Assembly: GCF_003591655.1 (NCBI RefSeq)
Contig: NZ_QVRA01000024.1
Coordinates: forward strand, 332 to 63,771
Direction: 5' to 3'
Source of the DNA: Sphingobium terrigena
GTDB taxonomy: Bacteria; Pseudomonadota; Alphaproteobacteria; Sphingomonadales; Sphingomonadaceae
Length of the DNA stretch: 63,440 bases
The notes beneath the pieces were generated by a model. It was not told the origin of the DNA, did no database searches, and saw nothing but the letters and a program-made list of their open reading frames with translations. A program made the translations under genes and the position numbers. Positions 51,005 through 59,746 of this stretch are shown here, one piece after another (within the stretch, counting starts at the first letter, position 1; each line of letters opens with the position of its first letter).

Positions 51005-51397
51005 TCAGGAACAGGCTGGGGGTGCGCGCGCTTGCCTGGTGCGGGAGTGGACGCCGGATCGCACTGTCGCTGCTGGGCGAGACAATGCCGGGACGGCACA
51101 TAGCCGCCAGACAATGAGTGAAGAGGCTGCCACCACTGCCAGCAGCAGGTGAAAGGCAGAGGGACCATCACCGTCTAGCCGGGCGGTCTGCACCGTCTGC
51201 GGAGGGAGCGGGGCGCGCGCCTTGATCACCACATCGCTGGTCGCGGGATTGAAGGCCGACCCGGCAACCCGGCTGAGCGGCGGCCCTAGCGGCGCGAGGG
51301 CCGAGAGCAAGACGACGCCAATCAGCATCCACAGGGCAGCGATGACCGGCAGGCGCTGGCCCGCAAATCCTTTGCTGTCTGCTCCGATGCGCTTCAT
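51005..51397 (-). CDS. Small hypothetical membrane protein
   Basis: 130 residues with two hydrophobic helices (residues about 20-40, LPVIAALWMLIGVVLLSALA, and 85-105, FHLLLAVVAASSLIVWRLCA) separated by a periplasmic-type loop, and a basic Pro/Arg-rich C terminus. I do not recognise a family. An in-frame GTG at 51406 is an alternative start. It lies upstream of the antiporter gene on the same strand and may be co-transcribed. Confidence 0.5.
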   Translation of the reverse strand: MKRIGADSKGFAGQRLPVIAALWMLIGVVLLSALAPLGPPLSRVAGSAFNPATSDVVIKARAPLPPQTVQTARLDGDGPSAFHLLLAVVAASSLIVWRLCAVPALSRPAATVRSGVHSRTRQARAPPACS

Positions 51398-51475
51398 GCG
51401 TGCCACTATCCCTTTATCCTGCTATAGATAGGGCAAGGCAGGTGGAAAACCACCCCCTGAACCGGCCCATCGTGG

Positions 51476-51504
51476 TTGACAGGTTCGAGTCATTCCACTA
51501 CCGG
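51476..51504 (+). promoter_or_regulatory. Candidate promoter for rplU-rpmA
   Basis: A perfect -35 hexamer TTGACA, 17 bp, then TACCGG, a poor -10. It lies about 80 bp upstream of rplU. A small GGTGG-AAAA-CCACC hairpin at 51441-51454 precedes it. The rest of 51398-51586 holds nothing recognisable. Confidence 0.35.
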
Positions 51505-51586
51505 GCCACATTCCCGCGCGGGTCGGCTTAGGCTTCATGTCTTTGGTGATTGGCGTAAAGCAGATTTGAACGAGAAGAGACAAGCC

Positions 51587-51952
51587 ATGTTCGCTATCGT
51601 GCGCACAGGCGGCAAGCAATATCGCGTCGCCGCCGGAGACAAGATCGTCGTCGAGAAAATGGCCGGTGAAGCCGGTGACAAGATCACGCTGGACGACGTC
51701 CTGCTGGCCGGCGAAGGCGGCGATCTGAAGGATGTGGCCGGTCTGACCGTCGCAGCCGAGATCATCGCGCAGGCGAAGGGCGAGAAGGTCATCGTTTTCA
51801 AGAAGCGCCGCCGCCACAATTATCGCCGCAAGAACGGCCACCGTCAGCGTCACACGATCCTGCGGATCGTGTCGATCGGCAGCGAAGAAAAGAAGGCCAA
51901 GAAGGCCGCTGCAAAGACCGAAGACGCGGCGCCTGCCGCTGCTGAAGCCTGA
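51587..51952 (+). CDS. rplU: 50S ribosomal protein L21
   Basis: 121 residues; it begins MFAIVRTGGKQYRVAAGDKI, the L21 signature, and has KKRRRHNYRRKNGHRQ, its rRNA-contacting motif. A short Ala/Lys/Glu tail extends beyond the E. coli length, as in other alphaproteobacteria. Start chosen at the conserved MFAIV. It is the first gene of the rplU-rpmA pair. Confidence 0.97.
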   Translation: MFAIVRTGGKQYRVAAGDKIVVEKMAGEAGDKITLDDVLLAGEGGDLKDVAGLTVAAEIIAQAKGEKVIVFKKRRRHNYRRKNGHRQRHTILRIVSIGSEEKKAKKAAAKTEDAAPAAAEA

Positions 51953-51984
51953 TCGCTTCGCGACTAGAATTAGGAGTTTAGACA

Positions 51985-52254
51985 ATGGCACATAAGAAAG
52001 CTGGCGGTTCGTCGCGCAACGGTCGTGATTCGGAATCGAAGCGCCTTGGCGTCAAGAAGTTCGGCGGTCAGGAAGTGATCGGCGGCAACATCATCATTCG
52101 CCAGCGCGGCACCCGCGTCTATCCCGGCCGTAACGTCGGCATGGGCAAGGACCACACGCTGTTCGCGCTGGGCGAAGGCCGCGTGGTATTCCATGCGGGC
52201 AAGCAGGGCCGCAAATATGTGTCGGTCGACGCTGTCGCGCAGGCCGCCGAATAA
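51985..52254 (+). CDS. rpmA: 50S ribosomal protein L27
   Basis: 89 residues, starting MAHKKAGGSSRNGRDSESKR, the L27 N terminus that reaches the peptidyl-transferase centre, without a cleavable prepeptide. AGGAG lies 7 nt before the ATG. Confidence 0.97.
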   Translation: MAHKKAGGSSRNGRDSESKRLGVKKFGGQEVIGGNIIIRQRGTRVYPGRNVGMGKDHTLFALGEGRVVFHAGKQGRKYVSVDAVAQAAE

Positions 52255-52335
52255 CGGACGATCAATGACGGATCGTCCCTCCGCAAAGGGGCGATCCTCC
52301 CGACAGGGCCATCAGGCGCTGTCGGTTTTCGAGGG

Positions 52336-52373
52336 AAAAAGGGGCGCTCCTTCCACAAGGAGCGCCCCTTTTT
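52336..52373 (+). terminator. Rho-independent terminator after rpmA
   Basis: A perfect GGGGCGCTCCTT-CCAC-AAGGAGCGCCCC stem flanked by A5/T5, so a good U-tract follows. It closes the rplU-rpmA transcript. Confidence 0.93.
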
Positions 52374-52525
52374 CGTTGCTACGGGCCTCCCCTCCATTTT
52401 CCCTCAAGTCCCTGGAACTAAAGCCCTTCCCGCGCGTCGTGCGGGCGGGGCCAGTCCAGAAGCCACAGCGTCGTCAAGCCGTCATCATTGGCGGCTATCG
52501 GCGCAGACAAAGAGGAGAGACGAGA

Positions 52526-53101
52526 ATGTTCGCCCGTACCCCCCGCCTGCTCCTGCGTCCGGGCTGGATCGAGGATGCCCCTGCCCTGGCCCAGGCCATT
52601 GGCGATCCGGCGGTCCTGCGCAACCTGACCCCCGCGCCCAGCCCCTATGGTCTGGACGATGCGCAGGCGTTCCTGGCCCGGCCGCAGGATGTGCGCCAGC
52701 CCAGCCTGCTCGCCTTCACCCGCACCCATGGCGCGCCGCGTCTGGTCGGCGGCTGCGGCGTCATGCGCGCCGAAGATGGCAGCCATGAACTGGGCTATTG
52801 GATCGCCCGCCCCTATTGGGGGCTGGGCTTCGCGACCGAAGCGGCGCACGCGGTTCTGCGCATGGCGCGCGCCAACGGCGTGCGCGACATCCGCGCCGCG
52901 CATTTCGCCGACAATGGCGCGTCGGGCAATGTCCTGCGCAAGCTCGGCTTTCGCCATAATGGCCGGGTCGAAGCACGCTTCAGCCCGGCCCGCGGCTGCA
53001 CCGCACCCTGCCTGATCTTCGAGGAAGGCGCGGTGGCGCGAAATGGGGAAGATCCGGCGATGGATCTCTATGCGGATGCCTTGCCTGCTATGGCGGCGTA
53101 G
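52526..53101 (+). CDS. GNAT-family N-acetyltransferase
   Basis: 191 residues, of the RimJ/RimL type (TPRLLLRPGWIEDAPAL at the N terminus, acetyl-CoA loop YWGLGFATEAAHAVLRMA, then NVLRKLGFRHNGRVE). The substrate is unknown. The ATG has AGGAG 9 nt upstream. It overlaps, by 14 bp, the convergent gene on the minus strand. Confidence 0.9.
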   Translation: MFARTPRLLLRPGWIEDAPALAQAIGDPAVLRNLTPAPSPYGLDDAQAFLARPQDVRQPSLLAFTRTHGAPRLVGGCGVMRAEDGSHELGYWIARPYWGLGFATEAAHAVLRMARANGVRDIRAAHFADNGASGNVLRKLGFRHNGRVEARFSPARGCTAPCLIFEEGAVARNGEDPAMDLYADALPAMAA

Positions 53102-53630
53102 GCACCGGCCCGTCCACCATGGTCGAGGACCCTGACGGAAAATCGACACCGGTAAATTCGGGGTAGGCCGCGCGCAGCAGGGCAACCTGTTGCGTGCTGT
53201 CGATTCGGATGAGATACCATTCGCCCTCATCCTGCAACGCCAACGTGCTGGTCTGGCTGCGCAGCGTCCCCAAATCGGGAATGGCGATCTGACTCTCGGT
53301 CGGGATCAGCATATAGGCACGCCGTCGGCCTGGCGTGGTCGCGACTGTCGCTGCCTGCATATCCATGGCAAAGGACAGGAAACGAACACCCGCCAAAGCA
53401 TTGGCCATCTGTGCGCCAACCATCGCCTTCACATCGTTTTCCGGCACGCCGAAACGCTGCGCGATGCTGCGCAGTAGACGGGGCGGAATAAAGTCTAAGC
53501 TGTCGGCGATGCGCCCTTCCTGCATCATCGCGCCAAAATCGGCGACGCGGACAGCGATGGCCGCGCGATCCGCCTCTCCAATCGCAGGTACAGCAATGCT
53601 AACCAGCACAGGCATGGCCCAACCGATCAT
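53088..53630 (-). CDS. Exported hypothetical protein
   Basis: 180 residues with a signal-peptide-like N terminus (MIGWAMPVLVSIAVPAIG). The mature part looks like a small alpha/beta domain (QEGRIADSLDFIPPRLLRSI ... EGEWYLIRIDSTQQVALL), with no recognised catalytic motif. Its start overlaps the GNAT stop by four bases, so the two are coupled. The function is not known. Confidence 0.7.
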   Translation of the reverse strand: MIGWAMPVLVSIAVPAIGEADRAAIAVRVADFGAMMQEGRIADSLDFIPPRLLRSIAQRFGVPENDVKAMVGAQMANALAGVRFLSFAMDMQAATVATTPGRRRAYMLIPTESQIAIPDLGTLRSQTSTLALQDEGEWYLIRIDSTQQVALLRAAYPEFTGVDFPSGSSTMVDGPVPTPP

Positions 53631-54157
53631 GCCGACACCCCCCGACGGTCAAACAGCTTGATCACCTTGCCCCCCAGCACTGCGTCGCCCATTGCCGCAA
53701 ACCCCAGCTTTTCGGCTACCTTGATCGACGCGCCATTGTCCGGCTCGATGATGCAGCGGATCGCGGTCCTGTCCAGATTGGCGTCGGCCCAGCCCAGCAC
53801 CGCCGCCATCGCCTCGGTTGCCAGTCCCCGGCCCCAAGCCTGCGGTCCCAATACCCATCCCGCCTCCGGCACACCGTCCAGTTCAGGCAGGCTACGCGCG
53901 GCGCTCAGCAAGCCCGCCTCGCCGATCATCGCGCCGGTCGCGCGATCCTCCATCACCCACATGCCATAGCCCAGCAGCGACCACATGCCCGCATAGCGCA
54001 GCAGGCGGAACCACACCGCCTGCGCGTCCTGCGGCGATCCGCCGATATGGCGGACAACCTCCACATCGCTCCATAGCGCGCAGCAGGCAGGATAGTCGGC
54101 AAGCATATGCCGGCGCAGGATCAGGCGGTCGGTATGGAGCAGGGGCGCGGTCATCAT
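53627..54157 (-). CDS. GNAT-family N-acetyltransferase
   Basis: 176 residues, RimJ/RimL-like (TDRLILRRHMLADYPACC, GPQAWGRGLATEAMAAVLGWA, SIKVAEKLGFAAMG). The start at 54157 is preceded by a weak ribosome site; the adjacent ATG at 54154 is equally possible. It is translationally coupled to the exported hypothetical gene and is distinct from the plus-strand GNAT. Confidence 0.9.
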   Translation of the reverse strand: MMTAPLLHTDRLILRRHMLADYPACCALWSDVEVVRHIGGSPQDAQAVWFRLLRYAGMWSLLGYGMWVMEDRATGAMIGEAGLLSAARSLPELDGVPEAGWVLGPQAWGRGLATEAMAAVLGWADANLDRTAIRCIIEPDNGASIKVAEKLGFAAMGDAVLGGKVIKLFDRRGVSA

Positions 54158-54329
54158 GCCGCGATCAAAGGCCAGTGTCCGCCAGTCGTCAAGCCAAGCG
54201 CTTGCTACAGATTGTCGATCGCCGCGCACAGAGGTTTAATTTTCCGCCATTAGGCGCTATTTTATGTTTTCCGCATTCTGCGGGCCGTCGACTGTTCCAG
54301 CCGACTTCAGAATGCTCTATGGGCGCCCC

Positions 54330-55430
54330 ATGCATTTTCTCGATCAAGCAAAAATCTTTATCAAATCCGGCTGGGGCGGCCCCGGTGCGGTCAGTTTCCG
54401 GCGTGAAAAATATGAGGAATATGGCGGTCCCGACGGCGGCAATGGCGGCAAGGGCGGCGACATCATTTTCGAAGCGGTGCAGGGTCTCAATACCCTGATC
54501 GACTTCCGCTACACCCAGCATTTCAAGGCGCAGCGCGGCACGCCGGGCATGGGCAAGAATCGCTATGGCGCGGGCGGCAAGGATCTGATCATCAAGGTGC
54601 CGGTCGGCACCCAGATATTGTCCGATCCCAAGCCGATCGAGGGCAGCGAGGATGAGGACGGCATTCCCGATTATGAGGATCAGGACGTGCTGGCCGACTT
54701 CACCGAAGTGGGGCAGCGCGTCACTTTCCTGCGCGGCGGCGATGGCGGCCGGGGCAACATGTCCTACAAGACCAGCACCAACCGCGCCCCGCGCCAGCAT
54801 GGCACGGGCTGGCCGGGCCAGGAAATGTGGGTGTGGCTGCGGCTGAAACTGCTGGCCGATGTCGGTTTGGTCGGGATGCCCAATGCGGGCAAGTCCACGC
54901 TGATCAATCAGGTCACCAATACCAAGGCGAAGGTCGGCGCCTATGCCTTTACCACCACCAAGCCGCAGCTGGGCGTTGTGCTGCACAAGCAGCGCGAATT
55001 CGTGCTGGCGGATATTCCGGGCCTGATCGCGGGTGCGGCCGAAGGCGTGGGGATTGGCGACCGGTTTTTGGGTCACATCGAACGCTGCCGCGTGCTGCTC
55101 CATCTGATCGACGCGACCGGCGACGATCCGATCGAGGCTTTCCATATCGTGCAGGACGAATTGTCCGCTTATGGCGAGGGGCTGGACGAAAAGCCGCAGA
55201 TCGTCGCGCTCAACAAGGGCGACCTGCTCGGGCCGGAGCTGATGGAGGATATTGCCGACCAGCTGCGCGAGGAAGGCGTGGAGGATGTGTTCATCATCTC
55301 CGCCGGGACCGGCGAGGGCGTGGAAGCGCTGCTCGACGCGATCCTGCCGATCGTGGGGCAGGCGCTGGACGATGCGAAGCCGGAAAGCGACGCGGACGAA
55401 GAAGGCGAACGCCCATGGTCGCCGCTCTGA
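54330..55430 (+). CDS. obgE: Obg-family GTPase (ribosome-associated)
   Basis: 366 residues. The Gly-rich Obg fold (GGPDGGNGGKGGDIIFEAV) is followed by the G domain: G1 GMPNAGKSTLINQV, G3 DIPGLIAGAAEG, G4 NKGD. The protein has a short acidic tail. It acts in 50S maturation and stress control. The start at 54330 (MHFLDQAKI) is the conserved one; an upstream extension of the frame is spurious. Confidence 0.96.
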   Translation: MHFLDQAKIFIKSGWGGPGAVSFRREKYEEYGGPDGGNGGKGGDIIFEAVQGLNTLIDFRYTQHFKAQRGTPGMGKNRYGAGGKDLIIKVPVGTQILSDPKPIEGSEDEDGIPDYEDQDVLADFTEVGQRVTFLRGGDGGRGNMSYKTSTNRAPRQHGTGWPGQEMWVWLRLKLLADVGLVGMPNAGKSTLINQVTNTKAKVGAYAFTTTKPQLGVVLHKQREFVLADIPGLIAGAAEGVGIGDRFLGHIERCRVLLHLIDATGDDPIEAFHIVQDELSAYGEGLDEKPQIVALNKGDLLGPELMEDIADQLREEGVEDVFIISAGTGEGVEALLDAILPIVGQALDDAKPESDADEEGERPWSPL

Positions 55431-55437
55431 CCTTCAT

Positions 55438-55459
55438 CCCCTCCCCTGAAGGGGAGGGG
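55438..55459. repeat. Short perfect palindrome between obgE and proB
   Basis: CCCCTCCCCT-GA-AGGGGAGGGG, a 10-bp perfect stem related to the arms of the repeat at 39306-39434. It may serve as a processing or stabilising hairpin between the two genes. Confidence 0.8.
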
Positions 55460-55476
55460 CGTTGCTGGACTAGTCT

Positions 55477-56604
55477 ATGAACCCCCTCTCCGGCTTTCCC
55501 CCCACCCTCATCCGCCGTCTGGTGATCAAGATCGGCTCTGCCCTGCTGGTCGATCCGGCGGGTCAGGTGCGGGTGGACTGGTTGCGCACGCTGGTGGCCG
55601 ATGTCGCGGCGCGCAAAAGCGCGGGGCAGCAGGTCATCATCGTGTCGTCGGGGGCGATCGCGCTAGGCGCGCGGCGGCTGAAATTGCCCAAGGGGGGACG
55701 CGGCAGCCTTGAGGATGCGCAGGCAGCCGCCGCGACGGGGCAGATCGCCTTGTCGCAATGCTGGGCCAGCCTGCTCGACGAACAGGGCATTGTCGCGGCG
55801 CAGATGCTGGTGACACTCGATGATCTGGAAAATCGCCGCCGTTACCTCAATGCCTCGGCAACGCTCGAACGGCTGATGGCGCTGGGCGTCGTGCCGGTGG
55901 TGAACGAGAATGACAGCGTGGCGACCGCCGAAATCCGCTTTGGCGATAATGACCGGCTGGCGGCGCGTATCGGACAGGCGGCACGGGCTGACGCAGTTGT
56001 CCTGCTGTCGGACGTGGACGGGCTTTACACCGCCAACCCGCACGTCGATGCGGACGCCATGCTGATCGAAACAATAGAGCGCATCGATGCGCGAATCGCC
56101 GCCATGGCCGACGGTGGCTCGGCGTCCGGCATGGGATCGGGCGGTATGACCTCCAAGATAGAGGCGGCGAAGATTGCGACGGGCGCGGGCGCGCATCTGG
56201 CGATCATTTCGGGCAAGGTCGATGCGCCGCTGTCGCACTGGACGGGTGGCGGCAAGGGGTCGATCTTCCTCGCCGCACCCGCCAAGCGCGCCCGCAAGGG
56301 CTGGCTGGCCGGGCGACTGACCGTGCGCGGGCGGATCATCGTGGATGCGGGCGCGGAACGGGCTCTGGGCAAGGGCAACAGCCTGCTGCCCGCCGGGGTC
56401 GCCAGCGTGGAAGGCGTGTTTGCGCGCGGCGATGTGGTGGATATCGTGACGCCCGATGGCCGGGTGATCGCGCGCGGCTTGAGCGAATATGACAGCGAGG
56501 AAGCGGCGCGGATCGCGGGCAAACGCAGCGAGGATATCGCCACATTGCTCGGCCACCTGCCCCGGTCCGTACTGGTCCATCGCGACCATATGGCGATGGT
56601 CTGA
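55477..56604 (+). CDS. proB: Glutamate 5-kinase
   Basis: 375 residues. It phosphorylates glutamate in proline synthesis. An amino-acid kinase domain (VIKIGSALLVDP, IIVSSGAIALGARRL, ENDSVATAEIRFGDNDRLAARI, LLSDVDGLY, GSGGMTSKIEAAKIA) is followed by a C-terminal PUA domain (residues about 285-360). It follows obgE by 46 bp, as is common in alphaproteobacteria, and precedes an epimerase gene by 4 bp. Confidence 0.96.
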   Translation: MNPLSGFPPTLIRRLVIKIGSALLVDPAGQVRVDWLRTLVADVAARKSAGQQVIIVSSGAIALGARRLKLPKGGRGSLEDAQAAAATGQIALSQCWASLLDEQGIVAAQMLVTLDDLENRRRYLNASATLERLMALGVVPVVNENDSVATAEIRFGDNDRLAARIGQAARADAVVLLSDVDGLYTANPHVDADAMLIETIERIDARIAAMADGGSASGMGSGGMTSKIEAAKIATGAGAHLAIISGKVDAPLSHWTGGGKGSIFLAAPAKRARKGWLAGRLTVRGRIIVDAGAERALGKGNSLLPAGVASVEGVFARGDVVDIVTPDGRVIARGLSEYDSEEAARIAGKRSEDIATLLGHLPRSVLVHRDHMAMV

Positions 56605-56608
56605 CACC

Positions 56609-57523
56609 ATGGCATTGCGGATTGCCATGACCGGCGCGACGGGTTTCGTCGGTACCGAGACGTTGGATCAGGCGCTGGCGGCGGGGCATCATGTCACCGC
56701 GCTGACCCGCAAGGCGCAGCCGCCACGCGCGCGGCTGAAATGGGTGCCGGGGTCGCTGGACGATGCAGCGGGTCTCGATACGCTGGTGCGCGACGCCGAT
56801 GTCGTGGTGCATATAGCGGGCGTGGTGAACGCGCCCGATCGCGACGCATTCGAGGCAGGCAATGCGCGTGGCACGATTACGGTGATCGACGCCATGCGCA
56901 AACGCGGGGTGCGGCGGCTGGTCCATGTCTCCTCGCTCGCCGCGCGCGAACCCGACCTGTCCGACTATGGCTGGTCGAAGGCATTGGCCGAACGCCATGT
57001 GAAGGCCAGCGGACTTGACTGGACGATCGTGCGTCCGCCCGCCATTTACGGGCCGAATGACCGGGAAATGCTGGAACTGTTCCGCATGGCCAAGCGCGGC
57101 ATCATGATGCTGCCGCCGGGCGGGCGGCTGTCGGTGATCGAGGTCGGCGATCTGGCGCGGCTGCTGCTGACGTTGGCGGGTGAGAGAGAGATCAGCCTGA
57201 CCCACATCTATGAGGCGGATGACGGCACGGTCGGCGGTTGGGATCATAAGGATTTTGGGGCCGCGATCGGCCGCGCCATGGGCCGGACCGTGCGGACGCT
57301 GGCGACCCCCGCCTGGCTGCTGGGCGTGGCAGCGCGCACCGACCGGATGATCCGCGGCAAGGGCGCGAAGCTGACGCCCGACCGGGTCGATTATTTCTGC
57401 CACCCCGATTGGGTCGCCGCGACCGGGGCGCATGTGCCCAGGCAACTCTGGATGCCGCAGGTGCCGACCGAAGCGGGACTGAAGGCGACGGCGGAGGCCT
57501 ATAGGGCGAAGGGGTGGGTGTGA
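56609..57523 (+). CDS. NAD(P)-dependent epimerase/dehydratase-type SDR
   Basis: 304 residues of the extended/atypical SDR group. The N-terminal motif AMTGATGFVGTETLDQAL binds the coenzyme; the Ser-Tyr-Lys triad looks present in VHVSSLAAREPDLSDYGWSKALAE, and RPPAIYGPNDR follows. It could be a sugar epimerase or an NDUFA9-like protein. The start at 56609 is 4 bp after proB. Confidence 0.88.
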   Translation: MALRIAMTGATGFVGTETLDQALAAGHHVTALTRKAQPPRARLKWVPGSLDDAAGLDTLVRDADVVVHIAGVVNAPDRDAFEAGNARGTITVIDAMRKRGVRRLVHVSSLAAREPDLSDYGWSKALAERHVKASGLDWTIVRPPAIYGPNDREMLELFRMAKRGIMMLPPGGRLSVIEVGDLARLLLTLAGEREISLTHIYEADDGTVGGWDHKDFGAAIGRAMGRTVRTLATPAWLLGVAARTDRMIRGKGAKLTPDRVDYFCHPDWVAATGAHVPRQLWMPQVPTEAGLKATAEAYRAKGWV

Positions 57524-57585
57524 TCCAACGCCGCTCCTCCCGATAGACGCAAGGCTTCGATATCGCGTTCTTAGGCTGATCGTTC

Positions 57586-59322
57586 CTAAAACGCCTCCGC
57601 CGCCAGCGCCATGATCGCCCCCTCTCCCGCCGATATGCTTGCCGCCAGTCCGCCCGCCTGCGGCAACACCCGCCGCGCAAAATAGTCCGCCACCGCCAGC
57701 TTGCCGCTATGCAGCGCCGTATCACCCGCGCCAGCAGCCACCGCCATCCGCGTCCACATCCATCCCATCGCCACCAGCGCGAACAGCCGCAGATAATCGA
57801 CCGCCGCCGCCCCCGTCGCATCCACGCCCGCCCCGCGCAGCGCCACCGTCGCCTCGCGTAGCAACGCCAACGCCTCGCCGGTCCGCGCCGCAATCACCAG
57901 ATCGCCCGCCGCCGCGACATCGGCCGCGATCCCGTCGAAAAAGCCCTCGACCACTGCGCCGCCCGCCATCGGCAGCTTGCGCCCGACCAGATCCATCGCC
58001 TGCACCCCGTTGGTGCCTTCGTAAATCTGCGCGATCCGCGCATCGCGCACATATTGCTCCATCCCCCATTCGCGGATGTAGCCATGGCCGCCAAACACCT
58101 GCTGCGCCTGCACCGCGCTCTCGAAACCAAAATCGGTAAAGGCCGCCTTGATCACCGGCGTCAGCAGCGCGACCAGCGCATCGGCTTGTCCCCGCTCGCC
58201 CGCATCGTCATGGCCCTTCGCCCGGTCGAGTTGCAGCGCGGTCCATCCCGCCAGCGCCCGCCCGGCCTCCACGAAGGCGCGGACATTCAGCAGCATCCGC
58301 CGCACATCGGCATGGTCGATGATCGCCACCGGCCCGCGCGTCCCGTCTGCGCTGCGCCCCTGCACCCGGTCGCGGGCATAGGCCGCCGCCTGCTGATAGG
58401 CGCCGCCTGCAATGCCCAACCCCTGGATGCCCACCATCAGCCGCTCGGCATTCATCATCGTGAACATCGCCGCCAGTCCGCGATGCGCCTCCCCCACCAG
58501 CCAGCCGGTCGCGTCATCATAATGCATCACGCAGGTCGGCTGCGCGTGAATCCCCATCTTCTTTTCCAGCGACCCCACCGACATGGCGTTGCGCACGGTA
58601 AAGCCGCCATCGGCATCGGGCAGATACTTTGGCACCAGAAACAGGCTGATCCCCTTCACGCCCGGCGGCGCATCGGGCAGCCGCGCCAGCACCAGATGGA
58701 CGATATTGCCGCCAAAATCATGGTCCCCCGACGAAATGAAAATCTTGGTCCCCGCCACCGCATAGCTGCCGTCCCCATTGGGCGTCGCCCGCGTCTTGAG
58801 CAGCGCCAGATCGGTCCCCGCCCCACTCTCGGTCAGAGCCATTGCGCCCGTCCACTCGCCAATCACCAGCGGCCCCAGATAGGCGGCTTTCAGCTCTTCG
58901 CTGGCATGGGCGGCAATCGCCTCGCACGCCCCGCGCGACAGGCCGGGGAACAGGCCGAAGGACAGGTTGGTCGCCGATATCATCTCGTCGAACCAGAGTT
59001 GCAGGACAAAGGGCAGCCCCTGCCCGCCATGCGCCGGGTCCGCCGACAGCGACGTCCAGCCCGCATCGGCAAAATCGCGATAGGCCTGCGCGAACCCGTC
59101 GGGCGTCTGCACCGCGCCGTCGACCAGACGGCTGCCCTGCTCATCCCCCTCCCGGTTCAGCGGATGCAGCCGCTCGGCACAAACCTTCCCCGCCTCCTCC
59201 AGCACCGCCACAGCCAGATCAGCGTCCACCGCCTTGCCCAGCTCCGCCATCGCCTGGTCGAAACCCAGCACCTCGGTCAGCAGGAAACGATAATCGTCGA
59301 TCGGCGGGGCATAGCTCTGCAT
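57586..59322 (-). CDS. Acyl-CoA dehydrogenase
   Basis: 578 residues, of the longer acyl-CoA dehydrogenase type with a C-terminal extension. It shows the FAD and substrate motifs ALTESGAGTDLALLKTRA and VFGGHGYIREWGMEQYVRD (with the catalytic-Glu region EGTNGVQAMDLVGRKL). It catalyses the first oxidation of beta-oxidation. The ATG has AGAGGAA upstream, and a possible promoter with repeated TGTAAC lies at 59347-59375. The gene is single here. Confidence 0.94.
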   Translation of the reverse strand: MQSYAPPIDDYRFLLTEVLGFDQAMAELGKAVDADLAVAVLEEAGKVCAERLHPLNREGDEQGSRLVDGAVQTPDGFAQAYRDFADAGWTSLSADPAHGGQGLPFVLQLWFDEMISATNLSFGLFPGLSRGACEAIAAHASEELKAAYLGPLVIGEWTGAMALTESGAGTDLALLKTRATPNGDGSYAVAGTKIFISSGDHDFGGNIVHLVLARLPDAPPGVKGISLFLVPKYLPDADGGFTVRNAMSVGSLEKKMGIHAQPTCVMHYDDATGWLVGEAHRGLAAMFTMMNAERLMVGIQGLGIAGGAYQQAAAYARDRVQGRSADGTRGPVAIIDHADVRRMLLNVRAFVEAGRALAGWTALQLDRAKGHDDAGERGQADALVALLTPVIKAAFTDFGFESAVQAQQVFGGHGYIREWGMEQYVRDARIAQIYEGTNGVQAMDLVGRKLPMAGGAVVEGFFDGIAADVAAAGDLVIAARTGEALALLREATVALRGAGVDATGAAAVDYLRLFALVAMGWMWTRMAVAAGAGDTALHSGKLAVADYFARRVLPQAGGLAASISAGEGAIMALAAEAF

Positions 59323-59346
59323 GGCGGTTCCTCTTCTGTCGCGATA

Positions 59347-59375
59347 CCGTTACACCAAACATATGTTACAGTCAA
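59347..59375 (-). promoter_or_regulatory. Candidate promoter/operator of the acyl-CoA dehydrogenase gene
   Basis: Read on the minus strand: TTGACT, 17 bp, TAACGG, 25 bases before the start codon. Two TGTAAC direct repeats 16 bp apart overlap it, suggesting a regulator site. Confidence 0.35.
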
Positions 59376-59417
59376 TTTCGCGCGGACTGTCCCTATGTCC
59401 ATGTCACTGTCCGCAGC

Positions 59418-59681
59418 TCAATCCTTGGGCTTATGCGACGACAGCAGATATCGCCACACGCCGACCAGATTGATCCCCAGCATCGCGACATTCTGCCAGC
59501 CGATCCCCTCACTGTCCTGCGCCAGAAATCCCCAGGCGATCAGCGCAATCGAGCTGGTGACGAACAGCACGAAGGCCCATCCGGTCACGCGCCGCCCGAT
59601 GTTGAGCGAGACCAGCAGCGCCGCCAGCGTCGCCGCCCCTGCGCCATAATATTGCAGCCCTGTCAGCACAGCCTCGTCCAT
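59418..59681 (-). CDS. Small three-helix membrane protein
   Basis: 87 residues with three hydrophobic helices (GAGAATLAALLVSLNIGRR, AFVLFVTSSIALIAWGFL, VAMLGINLVGVWRYLLSS). The spacing resembles PQ-loop/SemiSWEET-like or CBU_0592-like proteins, but the family call is tentative. Divergent from the aminotransferase gene. Confidence 0.6.
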   Translation of the reverse strand: MDEAVLTGLQYYGAGAATLAALLVSLNIGRRVTGWAFVLFVTSSIALIAWGFLAQDSEGIGWQNVAMLGINLVGVWRYLLSSHKPKD

Positions 59682-59746
59682 CCCACCCCAACGCCGCATC
59701 GGCCGCCAAGGTTGCAGCCACGCCACGCCCCCTCTAGGCAGACAGC

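Noticed and set aside
51420..51510. tRNA-like segment with GGTTCGAGTC upstream of rplU
   Set aside because: No 7-bp acceptor stem, anticodon arm or paired T stem could be formed; only the TTCGA word is shared.
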